Shown here piece after piece: positions 21,560-31,905 of a stretch of DNA of 64,000 bases (positions are counted from its first letter, which is position 1; each line of letters begins with the position of its first letter). This DNA comes from Amoebidium appalachense. Taxonomy: Eukaryota; Ichthyosporea. Below the pieces are notes generated by a model. That model saw nothing but the letters and a program-made list of their open reading frames with translations. It made no database searches and had not been told where the DNA came from. The translations under genes were made by a program, and so were the position numbers. The DNA is taken from contig CAVNZM010000012.1 of the NCBI GenBank assembly GCA_963693365.1, positions 4,712,001 to 4,776,000 on the forward strand, in the 5' to 3' direction.

Positions 21560-22640
21560 ACAGATGTATGGACTTCGGATTAAAAGTATGTATAATTGAA
21601 AGTAAATGTTGCTATGTAATAGCACTCTATGTCATAGTACTAGCGGGAGAAGGAAACGTGGTCCTTCAACAATAGGGATATCACTAATTTGATTTTGTAT
21701 GGTGCGGGGGGAAAGGGGGGGGGGGGGGGGGGGGGGGGGGGCTTTCACAGCGACGCGAGCCGACTGGGCGCGTTATGATGGTGACGTGGGCTCTGGTAGT
21801 CCGCCGGAGACTCTGCTTGATGTGGAAACGTGCGTGCAAAGTAATAGTCCAATCGGAAAAAGCCCGCGGCACACGAACATTCTATATGGAAGTGCATCAG
21901 GCAAACATTCCAGATAGCGGGTTTGCCAATCAAATTTGATAACGGGGCATAAAAATCATTATAACGGGACATAAGAAAAATGGCCCACAATTTATGCGCT
22001 CCATTCACTTATGCGCTCCATAACGGGCCATAAAAAATATTTTAACGGGACATAAGAAAAATGACACACAATTTATGCGCTCCATTCAAGGTATCGCGTG
22101 CGCTGTGTTTATATGTGGGGGGGGCTGGATTGCCATGACATTGCGAGGACACAGGTGTATGGACTTCGTTGTTGAATGGATTAAAATTATGTAGAATGGA
22201 AAGTAAATGTTGCTATGTAATAGTACTCTATGTAATAGTACTAGCGGGACGAGGAAACATGGTCCTTAAACAATAGGAAGATCATTGGGGAGGGGGGGGG
22301 GGGGGGGGGGGAGGGGGGAGGCTTTTCACAGGGACGCCAGCCGGCGAGACGCGTTATCATGGTGCAGGGGACTCTGGTAATCCACCGTAGATTCTGGTTC
22401 ATGTGGAAACATGTTGTAATCTTGCGTGTAGAGTAACAGCCCAATCGAAAGAAGCCCGCAGCACGCGAACATTCCATATGGAAGAGCATCAGGCAAACAT
22501 TCGAGATAGCGGGTTTGCCAATCAAATTTGATAACTGGGCATAAAAATCAATTTATGCCGGTCACACCACTTTGGATGGCGTGTGTGTTCAAGATGTCGC
22601 GTGCACTGTCTTTATATGTAACATTGCAACATTGCGATGG
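21560..22640. repeat. Two direct repeats of about 420 bp (unit about 570-600 bp), with G-run inside
   Basis: The segment from about 21572 to 21960 recurs at about 22150 to 22556 with roughly 80-85% identity by eye. Both contain AGTAAATGTTGCTATGTAATA, a poly-G tract, CTTTTCACAG/CTTTCACAG and GATAGCGGGTTTGCCAATCA. The tail after each copy (AATTTATGC... TCGCGTGC...CTGT.TTTATATGT) is also shared. No coding potential is evident. Confidence 0.8.
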
Positions 22641-22675
22641 CACGTACGAGTGTGGGTGGAAGCGTGTGAGCGAAT

Positions 22676-22866
22676 GTGCATGTTCGTGTTCGTGTGTGTG
22701 TGTGTGTGTGTGTGGGCTGGTGTACACATGTGTACATGGTTTTGTGTGTGTATGTGTGTTGGGTGTTGGGGTGTGTGCGTGTGTGTGTGTGTGTGGGGGG
22801 GTACGTCCGTCCAAAGGCCATACATTTTTTGGGAGGGGGGGAGGGGGAGGGGGAGGGGGGGGGGGA
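22676..22866. repeat. GT-rich and G-rich tract
   Basis: Interrupted (GT)n (22690-22800) is followed by AGGGGG repeats to 22865. Confidence 0.85.
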
Positions 22867-23296
22867 TTGCGAGGGAGATTGTGGATACCGTTAACACAAT
22901 TGTCATTGCATCCACGCACGACGCTCGCATACGTAGTGCCCGTGCAGACTATCTGGAGGCCGCCGATGAACTTCAGGCTTACCTGCAGCTAGGAATGATT
23001 GCACAGTGCTCTAGGTTGTACTGAATCGTTTAGTGTTGGATGTTGGTTTTGGACTTCACGAAATGGTCTGTTGGTATATAATGGCTTGGGTGCTCCCTGT
23101 TCTTTATGTTTTCACTGTACCACCATATCTTTGTGGAAAGGCGATTTGTGTTACTAGGTTTCGGATTTACATTGCATTCCCATTACTAAATAGCGGTTGG
23201 CCTGTTTTACAAACGTAACCTGTGCTGATGCCCACTTGTAGTGTTGGGTGCCAGGTGTGATAAGTATTTGCAGGACAATGTCAAGCCATTCACGCC

Positions 23297-23387
23297 CGTA
23301 TTGAAAATAAAAAGAAAACTCATGTGAACACATTCTGTGGCTCGATCCAAGGTCCCCCCCCCCCCCCCCCCCCCCCCCCCTTCCCCT

Positions 23388-23427
<40 letters not shown>

Positions 23428-23697
23428 ACGCCCACCCCGGCCCAGTCTGACAGTGAAGCTAGACTGGCACTGTTTCCTAATGGGGCACATTGTAACACGT
23501 TTGAGACAAGAGTGCTTCTAACAAAACACCAATGCAGTGTGGTACACCCCGTGCAGCAAGCTTTTCCCATAAGAGACCAGGGGAGACAGAATCGTAAGAA
23601 GTTTTCCGTTCAATAAAACCAACATATCCGTATTGAAAATAAAAAGGAAACTCATGTGAGCACATTCTGTGGTTCGATCCAAGGTTCCCCCCCCCCA
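23297..23697. repeat. LINE fragment between two direct copies of a 65-bp sequence
   Basis: CGTATTGAAAATAAAAA(A/G)GAAA...GATCCAAGG followed by a C-run occurs at 23297-23360 and again at 23628-23692. Between them lie (CA)n and a reversed LINE fragment. Confidence 0.8.
23496..23630 (-). pseudogene. LINE reverse transcriptase fragment
   Basis: On the minus strand this reads YDSVSPGLLWEKLAARGVPH and continues to LLEALLSQT, matching the RT motif-A region of the LINE at 28600-28720. It is about 45 codons, with no flanking parts of the element, and is inactive. Confidence 0.88.
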
Positions 23698-23754
23698 CAC
23701 TTCCTCCCCTGCTCCCTCCAGGGTCTCATCGATTCCTACAGTCTCCTCCTCAAG

Positions 23755-23813
23755 TTCTCTCTCTCCTCTCTCTCTCTCTCTCTTTCTGTCTCAGAGTCTC
23801 TCTTCCTTTCTCC

Positions 23814-23891
<78 letters not shown>

Positions 23892-23913
23892 TTATATATA
23901 CATATGGCGGTAT

Positions 23914-23954
<41 letters not shown>

Positions 23955-24250
23955 GCTTATATATACATATGGCGGTATATATATATATATATAGTGTATA
24001 TATCATATATATATTTATATATCTACCCATCTCTCTCTCAAGCTCTCTCTCACACACACACACTCTCTCTCTCAGTCTCTCTCTCGCTCTCTCCCCCCCC
24101 TCCCCCCCCCCCCTCTCCCTCTCCATCTCCCTCTCTCACTCTTTCTCCGTCTCCCCCTCCCCCTCTCCCTCCCTCATTCTTTCTCTGTCTCCCCCTCTCC
24201 CTTGCGTCTCTCTCTCTCTCTCTCTCATCCCTTTCTCCGTCAGCCTCAGA
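23755..24250. repeat. (CT)n, (TA)n and C-rich tracts
   Basis: The (CT)n at 23756-23848 leads into (TA)n at 23849-23890, then two copies of CTTATATATACATATGGCGGTATAT (23891 and 23956) separated by further (TA)n, then CT/C-rich sequence to about 24560. The TA tracts are self-complementary. Confidence 0.9.
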
Positions 24251-24597
24251 GTCCGAGGCTCTCCCCGCCCCCCCCCCCCTCCCCTCCCCCCCCTCCCCCC
24301 CCCCCCCCTTCCTAGGAGTCCCCAGGCCAAAGCTCTATCAAGTCCTCTGGTCACGGCCCTTGGCCAGTCCAAGTCTCCCTCCCTCAGTATCTCATTTCCC
24401 CCCCTCCTTCCCTCTCCCTCCCAGTCTCTCTCGAAGTTCACTTTCCCCCCCTCTCCCCTTTCCCTCCCGCCCTCTCTCAGAGTCCCTTCCTCCCATCCTC
24501 AGGTCTCCCTTCGATTCCCTCAAAGCCTTCTCTCTTCTCCCTCCCTTCTCCCCCCCCCCCCCCCCCCCCCCATATCGTGTGTTTACACTGAGGCGAA

Positions 24598-25264
24598 ATA
24601 TTTTTGTATAATGTACATGTGGCGTACAGTATGCACCCGGGCCCCATATGTACACACAGTAGATGACGACTGATCAAGGTTGTACGTTAATGTTTGCGTA
24701 CTCCCAAAGTTTACGCTCGATAACCTCATGAGACTTGGCGGCCCCGGGCCACTCGATCGACGACCATGTACATGTCCGGCATATGCTAACTCCGATTTTC
24801 GGTGCACGTGCGCCAGCACCATTAAGTCGTATGATACTGCTGCGTTCCTATTGGACATACCATATTCCTCGAAATGACACCTGATCACGCGTGTTTAGAT
24901 GTCGATCGCGGACTACCAGAGCCCGGAGAACGAGGTGATTTATGCTAACGCTGCTAAACCAAGATCGTTCCGTAACCCGGTTTCGTCTTGCGGTAGAGAT
25001 CATACACACCCCCCCCCCCCCCCCTCTCCCCCCCCACGCCCCCCCTCCCCTCCCCCCCCCTCCCCCCCCCCCCCCCCCCCCCCCGCGGGCCCCTGAACAA
25101 CGCAAACTATCACAGGCGCATACTGTCAATATTTTTGTGTAATGTACATGCGGCGTACAGTATGCACCCCGTATGTACACACGGTAGATGACGACTGATC
25201 AAGGTTGTACGTTAATGTTTGCGTACTTTCAAAGTTTACCCTCGATATCAACCTCACGAGACGC
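24598..25264. repeat. Direct repeat pair of about 135 bp
   Basis: The segment 24598-24737 recurs at 25129-25264. Both contain GTACATG(T/C)GGCGTACAGTATGC and GATGACGACTGATCAAGGTT. They are about 530 bp apart, with poly-C tracts (25011-25084) in between. Confidence 0.85.
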
Positions 25265-25444
25265 CGCCATAAAAGAACCATGTTGAACAGCGAATGAGGG
25301 AGAATTCCTATTGGCGCATGCAGTACAATGCATGTCATATAAAAGCGGGATACACTCACGACCGCGCCACAATCAGACATGTGTTGTAGTACATTGTGTA
25401 CAGTGGTCCTTGGGTGAGTACCATGATATAGCCTAATCAACGCA

Positions 25445-25768
25445 ATGGCTTTAAGTTTGGCGAACGTGCAAAGGGTGGTGCTCAAGCCCGCCAGGAAGTA
25501 CTCGGGTCAGAAACGACCTCCCGGTGCACAGACAACACGCACGAAAAGGCGAGACACAGCCCTTTCTGACGAAAACATAGAGTTGGCCGCATCGACCCGA
25601 ACTCCAAGGTGTTGCTCAAAGGGCAGATGTTTGGAATTGCACCCGTACTCGATTGACCAGGTTCGGGAGTCACGAACACTTTTATTTGAGATGTACAGCC
25701 TGGCCGAAAGGAGAGTAAAACTGTGGGAGCTGGCTACAGCCCTAACACACGGGGATCGTTTGATCTAA
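25445..25768 (+). CDS. Hypothetical protein or 5' exon, Cys-containing N-terminal-type domain
   Basis: The 107-codon frame from ATG at 25445 is non-repetitive and basic at its start ([14 protein letters not shown]). It has [11 protein letters not shown], followed by a helical stretch [26 protein letters not shown]-x-x-x-x-C followed by an R-rich helix resembles the N-terminal region of some eukaryotic DDE transposases, but I cannot name a family. After 25768 another frame ([20 protein letters not shown]) runs to a GTACAC donor at 25837, so either a small intron or a frameshift separates them. Confidence 0.4.
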   Translation: MALSLANVQRVVLKPARKYSGQKRPPGAQTTRTKRRDTALSDENIELAASTRTPRCCSKGRCLELHPYSIDQVRESRTLLFEMYSLAERRVKLWELATALTHGDRLI

Positions 25769-25837
25769 CAAGAACCCTAGAATTCATACACCGAAAGAGA
25801 GAGTTGGCCCAGGCTGGAGGAGCAGAACCAAAACAGG

Positions 25838-25940
25838 TACACACGCACACACACACACACACACGCACACACACGCACACACACACGCACACGCACACGC
25901 ACACACACGCACATACACACAACACACACACGTAGACACA
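25838..25940. repeat. (CA)n in putative intron
   Basis: Interrupted CA repeat starts directly after CAG|GTACACACG. The C-runs at 26056-26107 are part of the same gap. Confidence 0.85.
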
Positions 25941-26270
25941 AACACACACTCGCATACATTTGCAAATAGTTAGGAAGACTATTGAACAAATGAACTCATT
26001 GAAGGACATGATTTGCATGACTTGTGTAAGGCCAATACCGTCCTAGAACCGGCAACCCCCCCCCCCCCCCCCTCTCTCTCTCTCCCCCCCCCCCCCCCCC
26101 CCCCCCCTTCCTTCAAACACACAAACACCCTCATACACACAACGTGACCCACCCTGCCCTGGTATGTGCTGTTAGGCCTAGGTACGGTTGCACGATGACA
26201 TGGTCAATTTTATAGAAGTTTGCATGACGCGCATTTCCCCTTTAATAACTAACCAATACATACCAAACAG

Positions 26271-26498
26271 GTGGCTGTCGAGCCAGAGCCGATTGAGGAT
26301 CCGCTGCCCAGCTTGCGGCAGGACAAGCCCTTCAAAGCACCATGCTCAGGGGCGTACCGGGGCCCTGGGAAACGGGCACGCTTGGCAGAGTGGAAGAATC
26401 CAAGCCCGTACTCAAACGCCAAGAAGGGTGAAATTGTTCTCATAATTGTCAACCCCACCGACAGTTACAACCCCGAGGCCATCCCCGAACCGGCGAAG

Positions 26499-26501
<3 letters not shown>
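26271..26501 (+). CDS. Candidate exon, unknown protein
   Basis: Acceptor ACCAAACAG at 26270 and donor GCGAAG|GTCCCC at 26501 bound an open segment reading VAVEPEPIEDPLPSLRQDKP and on to VLIIVNPTDSYNPEAIPEPAK. It is phase 0 at both ends and could join the segment ending EPKQ at 25836. A (CA)n tract and C-runs lie in the intron between them. The C-run array 26501-26693 follows directly. I do not recognise it. Confidence 0.4.
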
Positions 26502-26532
<31 letters not shown>

Positions 26533-26660
26533 ACTCCCACACCCCCCCCCCCCACAAACCCCCTTCCCCCCCACCCTCACCCCCCTCTCCCCCTCTTTCT
26601 CCCCCCTCCCCCCTTCCTCCTGCCTTTCTCAAACCCCCCCCCCCCTCCCCCCACCCTTCG

Positions 26661-26692
<32 letters not shown>

Positions 26693-26693
26693 A
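26501..26693. repeat. C-run array
   Basis: Runs of 10-30 C separated by T, A and short CA motifs. Proline-rich open frames here are translations of the repeat. Confidence 0.9.
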
Positions 26694-26980
26694 CCGTGAC
26701 CCGCCCATATTCACTTTAAACCCCTACACCCTCATACACACACCGTACCCGTCCTACTTCCATTCTCCCACTCTCCTCCCCTTGTATCCTTCGAGATCAC
26801 TTCCTTCAACATGATTGAAGCAGAATCCGTTAACATATCGGCTGTTACTGTATACTTTACTATGGTAACTGTTGTGGAGTTCTGTTCCATAAATAGATGT
26901 GGAGACTGCATCGACTTTAGTAAGCGACAAGTGGGTAAGCGACAAGTGGGAACCAACCCCACAGGTGTCGGACCAAACCG

Positions 26981-29900
26981 ATGCCTAATTTATCCTTCTT
27001 CTTCTGGAATGCTCGGACACTGGGCCCCCAAAAGGGCCTCCCCCCCGGGACACTCGACGATAAAATCAGCTACATACAACAACAGACAAACAACCACACG
27101 TTTACAGTGATTTGCGAAACACAGTTTAAAAACCACCACAAATTCAACTCTACATTGGTCGACACATCCACACACCCCGGTTACGCGAAAAACCGAGGCA
27201 TTATTGTACTTGCCGCACCACACGTGAGAGTGAAGTGCAAACCGGTAGCAAAAACGGAATTCTCGGTTTCTATAGAGTTTCTTTCTAATGTTTTTACTTT
27301 TGTATATTACCCACCATCTATGTCGGTTGTCGAATTGACTCACGAGTTGTCACAGTTACCAATGTCCACTGTTATTTTAGGTGATTTTAACACGCGACTC
27401 CACCACACAGACACACTGCAAGTGAGTGTCGGGTACCCATCTAAGCCCCCGGAGCGTGCTATCCCTTTAGCAAGGTATGTCCAAAGTCACACTTTGCGGT
27501 TCCCTCAAATATCCCATGCCCACAACACCGACTGGGGAGTGGCCTTTTGGCCATCAACCATGTCAAAACTCTCTCTCCCTCCTAACCTCTCTAGGTCATC
27601 TGACCACTCTCCTATCCTTTTCCTACCTAAGATCTCCCTTGATCTGCTCCCCCCTCCCCCTCCCACCTTTCGCCTCCGTCTATCCCAGCTTAAGTCACAG
27701 TGGGGTAGAGTTGATGTATGTGTATGCTATGCTACGAAACACCCTATATATATGCGCCTATTAGAATCTGCACAAGCCAGGCCAGATTCACATCTCGTAC
27801 TAGATACATGCACTAACTTTATTGTTGATGATTTGATAGATCTCGGTGATTATGCTGGCGGTGGTAGGAAGGAATATCCCGATGCTCTCTTGTTACCAAA
27901 CACCACTCCCGCTAGACTAGGTGAACCCCTGTCTCAAAAGGAAAGCTTGCGCCGGCTTGCTAGTATGAATCGATTTGGCCCCCCTGCTCGTATTATTGGT
28001 GATACCACTGGAGACCCCCTCATAGACTCTGATAAGTATTTCTCGGAACTGTTTAAAGATAGGACCCCCGCTCAGAAACCTATTGTGTGGCCTGTAGACC
28101 CATCTATCCCCATAGAATCGATCCTCCCCTTTTTCAGTCCCGATGCCATATGGTCTGTGATATCTAGTTATAGCTCTAGTAAGTCTTGTGGACCTGATGG
28201 ACTCCCTGCTGGGTTTCTTAAAATCCTTGTTCCCTCCTACCCACAAAAGGAAAGTGATCGTGCTATTAAACCTGATCTTACTATCATGTTAAGCTCTCTC
28301 TTTTCTTGGTGTGTTAAATGTGGACATGTCCCGTCATCTTGGTTAGATACCTTAGTGATCCCCATAGTTAAGAAGGACTCTGAGGGCCCCATATCATCCT
28401 TTCGCCCCATTACACTAACCCAGGTTGTTCGTAGATTCTTTGAAGCTTGCTTACTTAGGTTATTTGCACATCACCCTAGGTTTCAATCTATTCTTCACAT
28501 ACACCCATGCCAATCCGCTTTTCGTAAAAACAATTCATGTTATGTTCAAATAATGGCACTGCACGATTCTATGCAAGTTGGTGCACAATATGTTGGCTTT
28601 ATTGATTGGAAAACTGCTTACGATTCTGTCTCCCCTGGTCTCCTATGGGAAAAGCTTGCTGCACGGGGTGTACCACACTGCATTGGTGTTCTGTTAGAAG
28701 CACTCTTGTCTCAAACCTATGGTAGAGCTGTGGTTAATGGGCATCTTTCATATGGTTTTGCTCGTACTAGAGGTCTCTTGCAGGGTTCATTGCTTAGCCC
28801 CTTTTTGTTTAACCTATTTATAGATGATTTGGCTGTCAAGATTTACGCCGAAAACGATGACCCTATTAATAACTTTCCGCCTGCACTTCTCTATGCTGAT
28901 GATCTGTCCCTCCTTGCCCGTACCCCTAGACGCCTGCAAAGATTGTTCGATGTAGTGTCAGAGTGGTGCAAGGCAAACCTTATGATCCTTAACTAGTAGA
29001 CAAATGTGGTGTTCTTGTACCTGATATAGCTAACAATTTACACACATTTACATTATCATCTAAACCTGTACCTATAGTTCCAGAATACAAATATCTTGGT
29101 GTTATGGTTAATTCTGTTGGTGTTATGTTTTCCCATATGGTCGAAAAGAGGGTAGAGTTGGCTCATAAGCGGTTAGCTTTCTTCTCGGCTAATATTTTTA
29201 AAGACACACCCCTCCATCCTTCTATTAGACTTACATTTATTCGCACTTTTGTCTTCCCGGCATGTGAATATGGTTTGCCCCTTCTCGCCGCTTGAATCAA
29301 GAAAGAGAGAACTAGAGCGCTTAAACCCTTGGCAAATTTCCTTGAAGCAGAAGTTGCCTCCTTTCTATCTAACAACTGTTGTAAACCTGGGCCTGTAACG
29401 CTCTCGATATATGGTCTGGTCCCAATAGCTGCTAGAGTATCCTACCTCGCGCTGGATTTCAATAAGCACATAAGCCGCTTAAAGAAGTATATGCCCTCCC
29501 ACCCTCTCTTCTCTATCCGACCTGTCCCCTCCTCACCTCTCCCCTTTTTTCTTCCCTCTCTCTCCCCTTCTCCCCTGGGCACAAATACAAATAAACCCCG
29601 CAATAGTGTGTGTGTGACTTTGGACTGCCACTTACTTATTAAACATGTACACAATCACAAGATAATCACGCAATATAACAAATGGAAAAAGATACCACAC
29701 GACACTAGACCCGATGAAAGCATACACCTTGAAAAACTAAGCCTTATGTCTCGTTTTATATATACTGACCGCCTCAACCATATTGCCAAATATGGCACTC
29801 GCAAGTGTATAACACCTAAATACATATTACCTTCCTGTAGAACTGGTCTTTCTCTAGCTGATGGTATTATTGATCAATTACCACGCTTTTACTGTACACG

Positions 29901-30177
29901 TGCTATACAGTGGAGATCTAATAAGTATAAGGTGGCATCATTTGCATGCCCAAACAACACACACACACACCAGTTTAACCGGTCATGTATCGCCAAATGT
30001 AGTTTGATAGACCACATAATACCGCAACACACACACGTCACATTCACAACAGACACCCAGAAAGATAGCCTACCTGTAAATTACAACATCCTTGATTTTA
30101 TACTAAACACGCGTAACTACGACCTGTTTATTAGATGTATTGATTGGCTTGAGAAACACATCACTACAAAATTATAG
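26981..30177 (+). pseudogene. LINE polyprotein: AP endonuclease + reverse transcriptase (frameshift and in-frame stop)
   Basis: The first open part (26981-28996) begins MPNLSFFFWNARTLG and has EN motifs VICETQF, VILGDFNTR and SRSSDHSPIL. RT blocks follow: SFRPITLTQVV, QSAFRKNNSC, GFIDWKTAYDSV (motif A), GLLQGSLLSPFLFN (motif B) and LLYADDLSLLA (motif C). The frame then hits TAG-TAG; the sequence resumes one frame over at DKCGVLVP (about 28997) and runs to a TGA at 29293-29295. It continues in the same frame from IKKERTRALK to the end HITTKL at 30177. The C-terminal 350 residues show no RNase H motif that I can see. Two lesions make this copy non-autonomous unless they are assembly errors; the near-identity of the two 5' copies argues for recent activity of the family. 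Confidence 0.9.
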
Positions 30178-30181
30178 CGCA

Positions 30182-30185
<4 letters not shown>

Positions 30186-30251
<66 letters not shown>
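30186..30251. repeat. (CA)n in the LINE 3' UTR
   Basis: About 33 CA units begin 8 nt after the LINE stop codon, preceded by CGCACGCG. Confidence 0.95.
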
Positions 30252-30252
<1 letters not shown>

Positions 30253-30284
30253 CCAGCTGATACCGAGTGTCCCGAGGGGAGCCC

Positions 30285-30321
<37 letters not shown>

Positions 30322-30322
<1 letters not shown>

Positions 30323-31157
30323 GGGGAACCCCAACTAATTGATTTCTCCTTGTAGTCTTTATGGTGTCTCGTAGAGAAAGTAAACCCTGATATATAGTCA
30401 CCACCCGACATCTATGTACGTGATCATGATATACCGCTGAGGGGATATTCCGAGCAAAACCCCCCCCCCCATACCTGAGACTGGTTCTCTTTGCCTCGAG
30501 TAAACAGCGTAAACCCCTCGAATACCTGGCCAATAAAAAGCCGAAACAGCTCCATAAAACTTTTATGTGAACAGGCTAGCCCTCATGCGTCCTATACTTT
30601 CTCTCCGCCCACTGTTTTAGAAACGAAATGGTTGAAAGATGGACACGGAAAGTTACTACCTTCAACAGTCTGCAAAACTAACAAAAAAGACACAGTTACA
30701 TATGAGAAGCAGCGAATGTAGAATGAATGCTTTTTATACGCACGTCAGCATTCCAAAGTTGCTCTTCCATAAAAACAAGACCCATAAAAGGTCAACAAAA
30801 CCCCTTGCCACCGAAAAAGGCTGCGTGTAAAACTTTTTTCTTTTGACTGGATTTATTCGACGGAAAGATATGCAAGTATGCACGGCATACTGAGAAGACA
30901 ATAAAAACTTCACGAGTTATCCAGTAACAAGTGCATACTGAGATACCTGAACACTGTGTGAAAATCATATAAATACTCAATGTGACGACCAACAGAATTC
31001 AACAAAAAGTCTAAAGTGTTCACATTGCCAGCTAGTGTAAAACGAGACGAAGAACACGAACATGAATTTTCCCCGTGATTTTTACGCAGATTTTGCTAAA
31101 ATCATCGAGCTACACGAACCGCAAATTGGCGAAGGCTTTTTAAACAAAATTTGGCAC
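30322..31157. other. Unique AT-rich sequence, no gene supported
   Basis: Only short frames lacking recognisable features. A C-run at 30461-30470 is the only repeat. Confidence 0.5.
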
Positions 31158-31162
31158 CCTAA

Positions 31163-31205
31163 AAAATCTGGCAATCTGGCAATCTGGCGTCACACGAACC
31201 GAACC
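31163..31205 (-). repeat. Solo right-end inverted repeat, MITE-like family
   Basis: The reverse complement begins GGTTCGGTTCGTGTGACGCC and continues GCCAGATTGCCAGATT. It faces away from the element at 31358 and may be the end of an older, separate insertion. Confidence 0.65.
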
Positions 31206-31357
31206 AATCTTCTCTCGGCTGCAGCTTTTATAGCCTGCAGGCAAGATTCAGCGTCAGACCATGATTGGTGGATTACATAACAATTATGCTTTCTTGAAAG
31301 ATCATTGGTGTATTTCTACCCAATCACGTCATGATTCGAAGAACCAATCGAAATAGT

Positions 31358-31898
31358 GGTTCGATTCGTGTGAAAAGCCAGATTGCCAGATTGCCAGAAT
31401 GCAGAATTTTGATGGCATTCCAGAAAGGCTAGATTTCGGTCCGGTTCTTGTAGAGCTAAAATCTAGCTTTTTGGGTCAAGAAGGCACTTGCCATTTTGCG
31501 CGGTAATAGAATATCTTGGCTTATCTTAATGAACAATAATAGTTTTGAAATATTATTTAAATAATTTTTATTTTGTTAAATGGGCATTTATTACCAAGTT
31601 TTATGCATTTTTGAAAAGCTATACTAATAAGGCAAAACGCCTAGGATTGGATACGAACTTTATATGGTGCTGGCGTGGCCAATAGTAAGGCGCAGGGTCA
31701 ATCTGGCAATCTGGAAGGGGGGGGGGGGGGGGGGGGTCGCCAGATTCTGGAATCTGGAAGAGGGGTCAAATTGAATCTGGCCTTAAAATTTTGTTTAAAT
31801 TTTACGTTCCGATTCGATTGATCGACGAATAACCATTTTTGGCTAGGCGGTTTTTAATCTGGCAATCTGGCAATCTGGCTTTTGACACGAATCGAACC
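31358..31898. mobile_element. MITE-like element with about 43-bp terminal inverted repeats
   Basis: The left end begins GGTTCGATTCGTGTGAAAAG and the right end, reverse-complemented, begins GGTTCGATTCGTGTCAAAAG. Both continue with the tandem GCCAGATTGCCAGATTGCCAG, giving nearly perfect TIRs. AGT flanks both sides, a possible 3-bp target duplication. The interior is AT-rich with a G-run (31718-31736) beside further CAATCTGG motifs and has no coding capacity. It abuts the DIRS-like remnant on its right. Confidence 0.65.
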
Positions 31899-31905
31899 AG
31901 TTTCA

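Larger units (their letters stand above)
26928..30321 (+). mobile_element. Near-complete non-LTR retrotransposon (LINE)
   Basis: The element starts near a duplicated TAAGCGACAAGTGGG (26921-26950). It carries an endonuclease-RT reading frame and a long C-terminal region, then passes after the stop into (CA)n (30186-30251), a 35-bp unique piece and an A-run (30289-30321). Organisation and motifs fit AP-endonuclease LINEs. I see no clear target-site duplication. The 5' third is duplicated at 14.5-15.6 kb, and smaller relatives lie at 23.5 kb and 6.5-8.2 kb. Confidence 0.9.

Noticed and set aside
22862-23024. Candidate exon reading VDTVNTIVIASTHDAR
   Set aside because: Looks protein-like but lacks matching donor/acceptor and neighbours.
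29293-29295. TGA read as tryptophan (recoded stop) in the LINE and the DIRS remnant
   Set aside because: Both elements also carry frameshifts, and host genes give no in-frame TGA; ordinary decay explains it.
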